From Gammaproteobacteria bacterium (GTDB lineage Bacteria; Pseudomonadota; Gammaproteobacteria; Pseudomonadales; UBA5518): DNA of 64,000 nt. Location of the stretch: NCBI GenBank assembly GCA_016718385.1, contig JADKDK010000006.1, forward strand, positions 496,001-560,000, in the 5' to 3' direction. Positions 16,986 through 26,466 of this stretch are shown here, in pieces. A model generated the notes under the pieces. That model had not been told where the DNA came from, ran no database searches, and saw only the letters and a program-made list of their open reading frames with translations. The position numbers were made by a program, and so were the translations under genes. Within the stretch, counting starts at the first letter, position 1; the number at the start of each line of letters is the position of its first letter.

Positions 16986-18091
16986 AGCAACTCCGCGGCG
17001 CGCACCAGCGTCTCGTCCTGCTTTGCGAAACAGAAACGCAGCAGCCGCAGGCGCGGCGGGCGCTCGTAGAACACCGACACCGGGATCGCGGCGACGCCGT
17101 GACGGCTGACGAGTTCCTCGGCCATGGCCACGTCGTCCGCGTCGCCGATACCGGAATAGTCGAGCAGCTGGAAATAGGTGCCCGCGCAGGGCAGCGCGCG
17201 CCAGCGCGAGCCGGCGAGCAGGCGGCGGAACAGGTCGCGCTTGGCCTGGTAGAAAGCGGGCAACAGGTCCACGTGAGCCGGTGCCTCGGCCATGAAATCC
17301 GCCAGCGCGTGCTGGATGGGCGTGACCGCCACGAAGGTCACGAACTGGTGCACGCGGCGGAACTCGCGGGTCAGCGCCGGCGGCGCCACGCAGTAGCCGG
17401 TCTTCCAGCCGGTGGCATGCAAGGTCTTGCCGAAGGAGAACACCGCGAAAGCGCGTTCGGCCAGCACCGGCCGCGCCAGCACGCTGTGGTGCGCCGCACC
17501 GTCGTAGACCAGGTGTTCGTAGACCTCGTCGGAAAGCACCAGCAGGCCATGCTCCTGCACCAGTTTCTCGAGACGATCGAGGTCGGCCGCGCCGAGCACG
17601 CTGCCAGTGGGATTGTGCGGTGAATTGATCACGATCATCCGTGTGCGCGGCGTGACCGCCCCGGCCACGCGCTGCCAGTCGATGGCGAAGTCCGGAGGCA
17701 GCAAGGGGATGCGAACGGCGCGTCCGCCCGCCAGCCGCACCGAGGGTTCGTAGCTGTCGTAGCTCGGATCGAACAGGATCACTTCGTCGCCCGCTCCCAC
17801 CGTCGCCATGATCGCGCAGAAGATGGCCTCGGTCGCGCCCGGGACCACCGTCACGGCGTCGTCCGGATCGACGTTGCAGCCATGGCAGCGCGCGATCTTC
17901 AGCGCGATCTGCTCGCGCAAGGCCAGCACGCCCGCCATCGGCGCGTACTGGTTTCGCCCGGCGGCGACGTGGCGCGCCAGCGCCTCGCCGAGACCGGCCG
18001 GCAGGGCGAAATCGGGGAATCCCTGCGACAGGTTGATCGCGCCGTGCTCCTCGGCCTTGCGCGACATCACCGTGAATATCGTGGTGCCCAC
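16973..18091 (-). CDS. Methionine (YbdL-like) PLP aminotransferase, N-terminus probably frameshifted
   Basis: 372 residues counted from GTG 18091. Fold-type I features: NSPHNPTGSVL, DEVYEHLVYDG and the PLP lysine in SFGKTLHATGWKTGY, all typical of YbdL/KAT-type enzymes that use methionine, glutamine or aromatic amino acids. Relatives begin with SKLPDVGTTIFTVMS; KLPDVG is encoded just upstream of 18091 but has no start. An ATG at 18149 (MTSPAPVPF) lies one frame off, and removing one base near 18105-18110 would join them. So the true gene likely spans 16973-18149 with a one-base error. Coupled to the downstream omega-amidase. Confidence 0.8.
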   Translation of the reverse strand: MGTTIFTVMSRKAEEHGAINLSQGFPDFALPAGLGEALARHVAAGRNQYAPMAGVLALREQIALKIARCHGCNVDPDDAVTVVPGATEAIFCAIMATVGAGDEVILFDPSYDSYEPSVRLAGGRAVRIPLLPPDFAIDWQRVAGAVTPRTRMIVINSPHNPTGSVLGAADLDRLEKLVQEHGLLVLSDEVYEHLVYDGAAHHSVLARPVLAERAFAVFSFGKTLHATGWKTGYCVAPPALTREFRRVHQFVTFVAVTPIQHALADFMAEAPAHVDLLPAFYQAKRDLFRRLLAGSRWRALPCAGTYFQLLDYSGIGDADDVAMAEELVSRHGVAAIPVSVFYERPPRLRLLRFCFAKQDETLVRAAELLCRI

Positions 18092-18345
18092 GTCGGGCAG
18101 CTTGACGGCTTGCTCCGGCCGCGAACGGCACTGGCGCAGGGGAAGTCATCGCTGGCACTCCTCGATGCGGATGCCGCGGGAAGGCGCCATGACGCTACCA
18201 CGCCGCCGGGCGGCGGGGAACATCCGGCGCGCCGCGGCGCGGGTTGACGCCGCCGCGGCGGCCGCGACAGTGCCGTCTCCACGCCGGCACGATCGCCGGC
18301 CACCATGCCAGCCGCCGCGCGCGATCCGGGGACAAGCCATGATCC

Positions 18346-19886
18346 ATGCCCGCCAGCTGCGTCGCCCTGCTGCTCGCCCTCGCCGGCGCCGCAATGGCCT
18401 GCGGCGACGCTCCGGCGCCGCGCGACGCGACCGCCGATGACTGGGCCGCCAGGGGAGCAAGCGCGCTCGCCGAGTCGCGGGCCCTGTTCCCCGGCATGCC
18501 GGAGCGCGCGCGCAACGTGATCCTGTTCGTCGGCGACGGCATGGGCATCACCACGATCACCGCCGCGCGCATCCTCGAGGGGCAGCAGAAGGGCGGCAGC
18601 GGCGAGGACAATTCGCTCGCCTTCGAGCGGCTGCCGTTCGTCGCGCTGTCCAAGACCTACTCCGCGAACCAGCAGACGCCCGACTCCGCGCCGACCATGA
18701 GCGCGATGATGACCGGCATCAAGACCAATGACGGCGTGATCAGCATCGCCGCCACGGTGCCGCACGGCGAGCCCGCGCGCGAGGCGGTCGCGGCTGCCGA
18801 GCAACCCACGCTGCTCGAACTCGCCGAGGGCGCCGGGCTCGCGACGGGCGTGGTCAGTACCGCGCGGCTCACGCACGCCACACCCGCGGCCTGCTACGCG
18901 CACACCTCCGCGCGCGACTGGGAGGCCGACAGCGACCGCCCCGCCGATGCGACGGTGCCGGACATCGCCGCGCAGCTGATCGACCGCTTCGGGCCCGGTG
19001 GCATCGGTGACGGGCTCGAGGTGGCGCTCGGGGGCGGCCGCGAGAAGTTCCTCCCGGCGCGCACGCGCGACCCCGAGGATCGCGGCGAGCGCGGCGTGCG
19101 CCGCGACGGGCGCGACCTGACGCGCGAATGGCGACGCAAGTTCGGCGGATCGTTCGTCCACGACCGCGCCGGCTTCGAGGCCATCGATCCCGCGCGCAGC
19201 ACGCACCTGCTGGGGCTGTTCGAGCGTTCGCACATGGAGTACGAGGCCGGCCGCGCGCGCGACACCGGCGGCGAGCCCTCGCTGGCCGAGATGACGGCCA
19301 AGGCCATCGACATCCTCGCGCGCAACCCGCGCGGCTGGTTCCTGATGGTCGAGGGCGGGCGCATCGACCACGGCCACCACGCCGGCAATGCGTACCGCGC
19401 TCTCACCGACACGATCGCGCTGTCCGACGCGGTGCGTGCGGCACTGGCGAAGGTGGACCTGCGCGAGACGCTGGTGATCGTCACTGCCGACCACAGCCAC
19501 GTGTTCACGATGGCCGGCTACCCGGCACGTGGCAACCCGATCCTCGGCAAGGTCGTGGAGCCGGGCGCGAGCGCGCCCGCGCTCGCCGCCGACGGCAAGC
19601 CCTACACCACGCTCGGCTATGCCAATGGCGCCGGCCTGCATGACGGTGCCACGGGCGCGGCGCCCTACCCGCGCGGCCGCGGCAGCGGGCCGCGTCGCAG
19701 GACCTGGCAGCGGTCGACACCACGCACGCGGATTTTCACCAGGAGGCGCTGGTGCCACTGGAGTCCGAGACCCACGGCGGCGAGGACGTCGCGATCTTCG
19801 CCGGCGGCCCCTCGGCGCAACACTTCCACGGCGTGCAGGAGCAGAGCTACGTGTTCCACGTGATGCGCGCCGCGCTGGGGCTGTGA
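18346..19886 (+). CDS. Alkaline phosphatase, frameshifted near the 3' end
   Basis: Starts at ATG 18346 with a signal peptide (VALLLALAGAAMACG), possibly a lipoprotein. Metal and catalytic motifs: LFVGDGMG (Asp), TPDSAPTMSAMMTG (nucleophile Ser after Asp), VEGGRIDHGHHAGNA (metal ligands), TADHSH. It would hydrolyse phosphomonoesters in the periplasm using two Zn and one Mg. Near 19665-19690 the family sequence jumps frame: SQDLAAVDTTHADFH and later FAGGPSAQHFHGV (the last metal His) continue in another frame to TGA 19884-19886. The change lies in a GC-rich run and is probably a one-base error. Confidence 0.75.
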
Positions 19887-19890
19887 GGCG

Positions 19891-20742
19891 ATGCTGCGCG
19901 AGGCTCCCCGTATTCTCTGTCTGGCGACGCTGCGCGCCGCGCCGCTCGCGGAGCTGGTCGGTGCCGCGGCGCTGGCGGGCTTTGCGGGCGTCACACTGCG
20001 CCGCCACCACGTCGAACAGGCGCGCGCGGCGGGTCTCGGCGACGAGGCAATCCGCGAACTGCTGCGACAGCTGCCTCTGGGCGCGGTCATGGCCGAGGCG
20101 TTGACGCGCTGGCCGGCGGACGTGGCGCGCGACAGCGTGGCGGCGGCACAGGCGCGCGCGCTGTTCGAATGCGCCGTTGCGCTGGACACCCTGGACACCT
20201 GCGCGGTGCTGCTGGACGGCACACCGTGGCCGCGCGAGCAACTGGTGCGAGCCTTCCGCTCGCTGTGCCGGATGGCGGCGGGCTACGGCCTGCGCGTGGC
20301 GCTGGAATTCGTGCCGTGGTCGGTGATCGGCAACCTCGAGGCGGCCATCGACCTCATCGAGCGCGCCGGCTGCGCCAACGGCGGCCTGCTGCTCGACAGC
20401 TGGCACTGGGCGCGAGCCAACACCCGCGACGAGGCACCCGGCGCCCTCGACCCCGCGCGCGTCTTCATGTTGCAGCTCAGTGATGCGCCGGCCACACCGG
20501 CCGCGGACCTCTGGCACGAGACCCTGCACGAGCGGCTGCTGCCCGGCGCCGGGACCATCGATCTCGCTCGCCTTCTCGCCGCGCTCGAACGACGCGGCGT
20601 CGCCTGCCCGCTCGCGGCCGAGGTCTTCAGCGACCGCCTCGCCGCCCTGGATCCCGCGCTGGCTGCACGCGAACTCGCCGCGAGCCTGGAGGGCCTACTT
20701 TCACCAAAACCGGCCCGTGAGGCGGACGCCCCCAGCCCGTAG
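19891..20742 (+). CDS. Xylose isomerase-like TIM-barrel (sugar phosphate isomerase/epimerase family)
   Basis: 283 residues, four bases after the phosphatase stop. AP-endonuclease-2/xylose-isomerase-like fold: LRVALEFVPWSVIGNLE, GLLLDSWHWARA and LQLSDAPA carry the expected Glu, Asp/His and Asp metal ligands. Many relatives are annotated IolE- or Hyi-like isomerases; the substrate here is unknown. Co-transcription with the phosphatase is likely from spacing, but no pathway links them clearly. Confidence 0.75.
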   Translation: MLREAPRILCLATLRAAPLAELVGAAALAGFAGVTLRRHHVEQARAAGLGDEAIRELLRQLPLGAVMAEALTRWPADVARDSVAAAQARALFECAVALDTLDTCAVLLDGTPWPREQLVRAFRSLCRMAAGYGLRVALEFVPWSVIGNLEAAIDLIERAGCANGGLLLDSWHWARANTRDEAPGALDPARVFMLQLSDAPATPAADLWHETLHERLLPGAGTIDLARLLAALERRGVACPLAAEVFSDRLAALDPALAARELAASLEGLLSPKPAREADAPSP

Positions 20743-20800
20743 AATGCCCTCGCCCGCACCGCGGCTCATCATCACCCCGTGACCCTGGAGGAACCCTTCC

Positions 20801-22077
20801 GTGCGTATCGACGAAGCCGACCGCGCCACCCTCGCAGCCTGGGAAAGCGAATTCGCGGCACGCCATGCGGCGCTGGCCGCGGCGGGATTGAAGCTCGACG
20901 TGACGCGCGGCAAGCCCAACAGCGCGCAGCTGGACCTCGCGGACCGGCTCGACGGCGTGCTGGGCGCGAACTACCGCGGCAACGACGGCACGGACCTGCG
21001 CAACTACGGCGGCCTCGACGGCATCCCGGAAGCCCGGCAGCTGTTCGCCCCGGTGCTGCAGGTGCCGGCCGACAACATGCTGGTCGGCGGCAACAGCAGC
21101 CTCACGCTGATGTGGCAATGCGCCCTGTACGGCATGCATTTCGGTTTCGAGGGTCCCGGCTCGGCCTGGCGCAACGGCGGCCCGGTGAAGTTCATCTGCC
21201 CGGTGCCGGGCTACGACCGCCATTTCGGCATCTGCGAGCACCTCGGCATCGAGATGATCACGGTGCCGATGACCGACAACGGCCCCGACATGGACGCGGT
21301 CGAGGCGCTGATCGACAGCGACCCGGCCATCCGCGGCATGTGGGTGGTGCCGCGCTTCTCGAACCCGACCGGCGCGGTCTGCGACGAGGCGACCGTGGCG
21401 CGCTGCGCGGCGCTGGGCAAGCGCGCGGCGCGCGGCTTCCGCCTGTTCTGGGACGACGCCTACGCGGTGCACGCGCTGGATCGCGACGCACCGAGGCTCG
21501 CCCCGCTCTTCGAGGCCTGCCAACGCGCCGGCACCGGGGACAGCGTGCTGTTGTTCGGCTCGACCTCCAAGATCACGCATGCCGGCGCGGGCGTGGCCTT
21601 CCTGGCCGCGTCGACGGCGAACCTCGACGCGATCCGCCGCCACATGGGCTTCAGCAGCATCGGGCCCGACAAGGTCAACCAGAAGCGCCACGTCGCCCTC
21701 CTGAAGGATTACGCCGGCGTGCTCGATCACATGGACCGTCACGCGGCGCTTTTGCGCCCGCGCTTCGCGGCGGTGCTCGACGCGCTGGAGCGCGAGCTCG
21801 CCGGCACCGGCATGGGCTCCTGGAGCCGGCCGCGCGGAGGCTATTTCGTGTCCTTCGACACGCGTCCCGGACTGGCGAGGGAAGTGGTGCGCCTCGCCGC
21901 GGAGGCCGGCGTCAAGCTGACCCCGGCCGGCGCCACCTTCCCCTACGGCAAGGATCCCGCGGACAGCAATATCCGCATCGCGCCGAGTTTCCCGAGCTGG
22001 AGGAAATCGAACGCGCGATGGAAGTGTTCGTGGTGTGCGTGAAACTGGCTAGCGTGCGGCAGCGGCTGGCTGCGTGA
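20801..22077 (+). CDS. Class I PLP aminotransferase (PF12897 type), frameshifted near the 3' end
   Basis: GTG start at 20801 with TGGAGGAA upstream. The sequence LKLDVTRGKPNSAQLDLADRL, FSNPTGAVCDE, FWDDAYAVH and the PLP lysine in GSTSKITHAGAG mark the MocR-like PF12897 subgroup, which includes aspartate aminotransferases of the Corynebacterium type. After NIRIAPSFP the frame shifts near 21991-21993; the +2 frame continues ELEEIERAMEVFVVCVKLA to TGA 22075-22077, as in relatives. One C missing from TTTCCCGAG accounts for it. Without correction the protein would end at 22042 with an unrelated tail. Confidence 0.8.
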
Positions 22078-22096
22078 CCTGCCCGGACCCACGGGA

Positions 22097-22140
<44 letters not shown>

Positions 22141-22494
22141 TCAGCCGTCACCCGGCGGCTCGCCGCCGAACTGCGGGCGCATGCCCGGCAGCGGGAAGGC
22201 CATGACCTTGCCGTCGCTGCCCTTGGACTCGCGGATCCTGACCGAGCCTTCCTTCTCGACCTCGTCGATGCGGATGATCGCGTGCATCGGGATGTAGCTG
22301 CGCTTGACGCCGGCGAACTCGCTCTTCAGCTTTTCCTCGGCCGGATCGACCACGATCTGGCTGCGCTCGCCGAACACGTATTCCTCGACCTCGATGAAGC
22401 CGTAGAGATCGCTCTGGTAGATCTGCCTGGCATATAACTCGAACACCTGGTTCTGGTTCAGAAATATGACTTTGTAGATCGGTTCGGCCGCCAT
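22141..22494 (-). CDS. DUF1820 family protein
   Basis: 117 residues from ATG 22494 (MAAEPIYKVIFLNQNQVFELYARQ). YKVIFLNQ, LYGFIEVEEYVFGE and RSYIPMHAIIRIDEVEKEG are characteristic of DUF1820, a small cytoplasmic family of gammaproteobacteria with no assigned function. It is divergent from miaB, a common arrangement. Its stop is followed on its own strand by one base and then the 42-base C run. Confidence 0.85.
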   Translation of the reverse strand: MAAEPIYKVIFLNQNQVFELYARQIYQSDLYGFIEVEEYVFGERSQIVVDPAEEKLKSEFAGVKRSYIPMHAIIRIDEVEKEGSVRIRESKGSDGKVMAFPLPGMRPQFGGEPPGDG

Positions 22495-22578
22495 GCGCGT
22501 ATCGCTCGTCGGTGGGTAAATGCAAGGGGGCGCGAAGGATACCACAGCCCCCGCCTGTGCATCGCCCGCCGCGGCCGC

Positions 22579-22584
22579 TATAAT
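22579..22584 (+). promoter_or_regulatory. -10 element candidate for miaB
   Basis: TATAAT exactly matches the -10 consensus, 30 bases before the miaB ATG. No convincing -35 was found at 17-18 bases upstream (TGTGCA at 22556-22561 is poor). Confidence 0.4.
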
Positions 22585-22614
22585 TTCAGCCCTTTTTTCG
22601 TACCCCCGACGCCC

Positions 22615-23961
22615 ATGAACGACCGTCCCGCCCGGAAAGTGTTCGTGCAGACCCACGGCTGCCAGATGAACGAGTACGACTCCGCGCGCATGCTCGACCT
22701 GCTGCGCGAGAGCCACGGCCTGCAGGCCACCGACAACGCGGACGAGGCCGACGTGCTGGTGTTGAACACCTGCTCGATCCGCGAGAAGGCGCAGGAGAAG
22801 GTGTTCCACCAGCTCGGCCGCTGGCGCAAGCTCAAGGAGGAACGCCCGGGCCTGGTGATCGGTGTCGGCGGTTGCGTGGCCAGCCAGGAAGGCGGGGCGA
22901 TCGGCCGCCGCGCGCCCTACGTCGACATGGTGTTCGGCCCGCAGACCCTGCACCGGCTGCCCGAGATGCTCGACACCGCGCTCGCCGGCGAGCGCCGCGG
23001 TCCGGTGGTCGACATCAGCTTCCCCGAGATCGAGAAGTTCGACCGCCTGCCGGAGCCCTCGGTGAGCGGGGTGAGCGCCTTCGTCTCGGTGATGGAGGGC
23101 TGCAGCAAGTACTGCAGCTTCTGCGTGGTGCCCTATACGCGCGGCGAGGAAGTCAGCCGCCCGCTCGACGACGTGCTCGCCGAGATCGCGCACCTCGCCG
23201 CCCGGGGCGTGCGCGAGGTGAACCTTCTCGGGCAGAACGTCAACGCCTACCGTGGCCGCAACCACCTGGGCGAGATCACCGACTTCGCCGAACTGCTGCA
23301 CCTGGTGGCGGCCGTGGAGGGCATCGGGCGCATCCGCTACACCACCTCGCACCCGCTGGAGTTCAGCGACGCACTGGTGCAGGCCTACGCGGACATCCCG
23401 CAACTGGTCAGCCACGTGCATCTCCCGGTGCAGAGCGGCTCGGACCGCATCCTCGCGGCGATGAAGCGCAATCACACCGCGCTCGAGTACAAGTCGACCA
23501 TCCGCAAGCTGCGCCGCGTGCGCCCGGATATCAGCATCTCCTCGGATTTCATCGTGGGCTTCCCCGGCGAGACGGAAAAGGACTTCGAGGACACCATGCG
23601 CCTGATCGCGGACGTGGGCTTCGACCACTCGTTCAGCTTCGTCTACAGCGCGCGCCCCGGCACGCCGGCCGCCGAGCTGCCCGACGACACGCCCGAGGAG
23701 CTCAAGAAGCAGCGCCTGGCGCTGCTGCAGGCGCGCATCAACCAGCAGGCCTTCGAGATCAGCCGGCGCATGGTCGGGCGTATCGAGCGCGTGCTGGTCA
23801 CCGAGGTGTCGAAACGCGACCCGGGCCGCCTGCAGGGGCGCACGGAGAACAACCGGCTCACGCATTTCAGCAGCGACGACACGGGCCTGATCGGGCAGTT
23901 CGTCGACGTGGAGATCACCGAGGCGCTGCCGAACTCGCTGCGCGCGGAGCGGCCCGTGTAG
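22615..23961 (+). CDS. miaB: tRNA-2-methylthio-N6-dimethylallyladenosine synthase MiaB
   Basis: 448 residues. N-terminal MTTase domain cysteines in THGCQMNEYDS, NTCSIREKA and GVGGCVAS hold one 4Fe-4S cluster; EGCSKYCSFCVVPYTRG is the radical-SAM CxxxCxxC; a TRAM domain ends the protein. It methylthiolates i6A37 of tRNAs reading UNN codons. It heads the conserved miaB-ybeZ-ybeY-corC-lnt series. Its stop codon TAG belongs to the GTAG of a REP doublet, which separates it from phoH and may attenuate transcription. Confidence 0.95.
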   Translation: MNDRPARKVFVQTHGCQMNEYDSARMLDLLRESHGLQATDNADEADVLVLNTCSIREKAQEKVFHQLGRWRKLKEERPGLVIGVGGCVASQEGGAIGRRAPYVDMVFGPQTLHRLPEMLDTALAGERRGPVVDISFPEIEKFDRLPEPSVSGVSAFVSVMEGCSKYCSFCVVPYTRGEEVSRPLDDVLAEIAHLAARGVREVNLLGQNVNAYRGRNHLGEITDFAELLHLVAAVEGIGRIRYTTSHPLEFSDALVQAYADIPQLVSHVHLPVQSGSDRILAAMKRNHTALEYKSTIRKLRRVRPDISISSDFIVGFPGETEKDFEDTMRLIADVGFDHSFSFVYSARPGTPAAELPDDTPEELKKQRLALLQARINQQAFEISRRMVGRIERVLVTEVSKRDPGRLQGRTENNRLTHFSSDDTGLIGQFVDVEITEALPNSLRAERPV

Positions 23962-24023
23962 GTCGGCATTCATGCCGACTCGTGCCTCGCCAAATGCTGC
24001 TGTCGCCATGAATGGCGACCCAC
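23958..24023 (+). repeat. 66-bp GTAG/GTGG REP doublet overlapping the miaB stop
   Basis: GTAG plus GTCGGCATTCATGCCGAC, a 22-base spacer, then GTCGCCATGAATGGCGAC plus CCAC. It has the same length and outer arms as the doublet at 32522-32587, with a related spacer. The TAG in GTAG is the miaB stop codon. A G9 run begins four bases after the end. Confidence 0.75.
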
Positions 24024-24110
24024 GGAGGGGGGGGGCTGCGCTTTCGCGGGTCTCCGATTGACGTTATCCTTGGCCCGTCCCCCTGGCCGCAAGAGGCCCC
24101 AGAAACCCCT

Positions 24111-25136
24111 TTGAACGACCCGCAGACACTACAGTTCATCCTCGAGCCCAGCGACTCGCGCCGCCTGGCGCGGTTGTGCGGTCAGTTCGACCAGCACCTT
24201 CATCTCATCGAAGAGCGCCTCGGCGTCAGCATCCGCAACCGCGGCAACCACTTCGTGGTGGAGGGCCCGGAGCAGGCCCGCATTGCCGCGCGCGCGGTGA
24301 TCATCCATCTCTACGACGAGACCGCCCGCCACCTCGAACTGACCCCGGACCAGGTGCACCTGCGCCTGCAGCAGTCCGGCGTCGAGGAGCTGACCGCGGC
24401 CCACGCCGCCGGCGAGGGCGAAGTCGCCCCGCTGGGCGTCGTGCGCCTGCGCCGCGCGGTCATCAAGCCGCGCGGCAAGAGCCAGCAGCACTACGTGCGC
24501 TCGATCCACCAGCACGACATAAACTTCGGCGTCGGCCCCGCCGGAACCGGCAAGACCTACCTCGCGGTGGCCTGCGCGGTGGCGGCGCTGGAGAGCGACC
24601 AGGTGCGCCGCATCCTGCTGGTGCGCCCGGCGGTCGAGGCCGGCGAGAAGCTCGGCTTCCTGCCCGGCGACCTCGCGCAGAAGATCGATCCGTATCTGCG
24701 CCCGCTCTACGACGCGCTCTACGAGATGCTCGGCTTCGAGACGGTGGGCAAGCTGATCGAGCGCCACGTCATCGAGGTCTGCCCGCTCGCCTACATGCGC
24801 GGACGCACGCTGAACCACGCCTTCGTGATCCTCGACGAGAGCCAGAACACGACGCCGGAGCAGATGAAGATGTTCCTGACCCGCATCGGCTTCGGCTCGA
24901 AGGCGGTGATCACCGGCGACGTCACGCAGGTCGACCTGCCGCGCGGCACGCAATCGGGCCTGGCGCAGGTGATGACATTCCTCGAGGGCGTCGAGGGCAT
25001 CGGCTTCACCTGGTTCACCCCGCGCGACGTGGTGCGCCACCCGCTGGTGCAGCGCATTGTGGAGGCCTACGAAGTCTTCGAGAAGCGGCTCGCCTCCGAG
25101 CCCGCGGCACCGCGCCGCGGTCGCACGCCGCAGTAG
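24111..25136 (+). CDS. ybeZ: PhoH-like ATPase (YbeZ)
   Basis: Likely start is TTG 24111 (LNDPQTLQFILEPSD), about 341 residues; the frame extends to 24012 but that part covers the REP flank and a G run. N-terminal KH-like segment (about residues 20-85), then Walker A GVGPAGTGKTYLAVA, Walker B FVILDESQN and a conserved RxGFGSKAVITGD. YbeZ partners YbeY in ribosome and RNA quality control. It ends directly before the ybeY ATG (no gap), so the two are translationally coupled. Confidence 0.9.
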   Translation: MNDPQTLQFILEPSDSRRLARLCGQFDQHLHLIEERLGVSIRNRGNHFVVEGPEQARIAARAVIIHLYDETARHLELTPDQVHLRLQQSGVEELTAAHAAGEGEVAPLGVVRLRRAVIKPRGKSQQHYVRSIHQHDINFGVGPAGTGKTYLAVACAVAALESDQVRRILLVRPAVEAGEKLGFLPGDLAQKIDPYLRPLYDALYEMLGFETVGKLIERHVIEVCPLAYMRGRTLNHAFVILDESQNTTPEQMKMFLTRIGFGSKAVITGDVTQVDLPRGTQSGLAQVMTFLEGVEGIGFTWFTPRDVVRHPLVQRIVEAYEVFEKRLASEPAAPRRGRTPQ

Positions 25137-25612
25137 ATGCCAGGGCGCGTTCACGTGGACGGCGCATCGACGGATTCCGGAATACCCGGGGCGCCGAGCA
25201 TGCGCCGCTGGGTGCGCGCGGCGCTCGGCGCCGCGCACGCGGAGGCAGAGATCTCGGTGCGCATCGTCGACGAGCCCGAGATGCGCGAACTGAACGCGCG
25301 CTACCGCCACAAGGACTACCCCACCAACGTGCTGTCGTTCCCGGCCGGGCTGCCGCCGGGCGTGGACGTGCCGCTGCTCGGGGACATCGTGGTCTGCGCC
25401 CCGGTGGTGAACCGCGAGGCCGCCGAGCAGCACAAGCTGCAGCGCGCGCGCACTGGGCGCACATGCTGGTGCATGGCACGCTGCACCTGCTGGGCCACGA
25501 CCACGAACGCGCGCGCGATGCCGCGGTGATGGAGGCGCTCGAGGTGCGCATCCTCGCCGGCCTGAAATTCCCCGACCCCTACCAAGAGCATGAACAAGCT
25601 GAACGGCCATGA
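25137..25612 (+). CDS. ybeY: Endoribonuclease YbeY, frameshifted
   Basis: Starts at ATG 25137 abutting the ybeZ stop. The N-terminal part has ELNARYRHKDYPTNVLSFP and LGDIVVC as in all YbeY proteins. The zinc motif HGTLHLLGHDHE is encoded in another frame, ending at TGA 25610-25612; the switch is near 25446-25452 in GCGCGCGCAC, where one missing base restores QARAHWAHMLVHG. YbeY matures 16S rRNA 3' ends and is widely conserved and often essential, so a sequence error is the likely cause. It overlaps the corC start by ATGA. Confidence 0.8.
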
Positions 25613-26466
25613 GTGACGATCGCAACGCAGACGAGCACGACGAACGGTCGTGGCTCGAGAAAATCGCGCAGCTGTTCTCCTCCGACCCGCGCACCCGCAA
25701 GGACCTGCTCGATATCCTGGTGATCGCCGAGCAGAACGACGTGATCGACACCGAGACCCACGGCATCATGCAGGGGGCGCTGGAGGTCGCGCACCTGCAG
25801 GTGCGCGACGTGATGATCCCGCGCCCGCAGATGGTGTGCCTGCACAGCGACGAGTCGCCCGGCGAAGTGGTGCGCCGCGTGATCGAGTCCGGGCACTCGC
25901 GTTACCCGGTGACCGGCGACAGCAGCGACGACGTGCTCGGCATCGTGCTCGCCAAGGACATGCTGGCGCAGCTGTTCGCCAACGGCCCCGGCAGCATCGA
26001 CATCGCACAACTGCTGCGCCCGGCCACCTTCATCCCCGAGAGCAAGCGCCTGAACGTGCTGCTGCGCGAGTTCCGCGAGAACCGCAACCACATCGCGATC
26101 GTGATCGACGAGTACGGCGGCGTGGCGGGCCTGGTCACCATCGAGGACGTGCTCGAGGAGATCGTCGGGGAGATCGAGGACGAGCACGACAAGCAGCAGG
26201 ACACCTTCATCAAGAAGCTGTCCGAGAACGACTACCTGATCAAGGCGCTGACGCCGATCGAGGAATTCAACGAGTACTTCGACGCGAGACTGAGCGACGA
26301 CGAATTCGACACCATCGGCGGCATCGTGATGCAGACCTTCGGCCACCTGCCGCGGCGCAACGAGATCGCCGAGATCGAGGGCTTCCACTTCAAGGTGCTC
26401 AACGCCGACAGCCGCCAGATCCACCTGCTGCGGCTGAACCTGGATCCCGGCGCCTCGGGCGGATGA
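25609..26466 (+). CDS. corC: HlyC/CorC-family protein (YbeX)
   Basis: 285 residues. Two CBS domains (about residues 65-190; VRDVMIPRPQMVCL and EYGGVAGLVTIEDVLEEIVGEI) are followed by the CorC_HlyC domain. There is no membrane domain, as in YbeX. Linked to Mg/Co efflux and to ribosome metabolism in E. coli; the exact role is debated. ATGA overlaps tie it to ybeY upstream and lnt downstream. Confidence 0.9.
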   Translation: MSDDRNADEHDERSWLEKIAQLFSSDPRTRKDLLDILVIAEQNDVIDTETHGIMQGALEVAHLQVRDVMIPRPQMVCLHSDESPGEVVRRVIESGHSRYPVTGDSSDDVLGIVLAKDMLAQLFANGPGSIDIAQLLRPATFIPESKRLNVLLREFRENRNHIAIVIDEYGGVAGLVTIEDVLEEIVGEIEDEHDKQQDTFIKKLSENDYLIKALTPIEEFNEYFDARLSDDEFDTIGGIVMQTFGHLPRRNEIAEIEGFHFKVLNADSRQIHLLRLNLDPGASGG

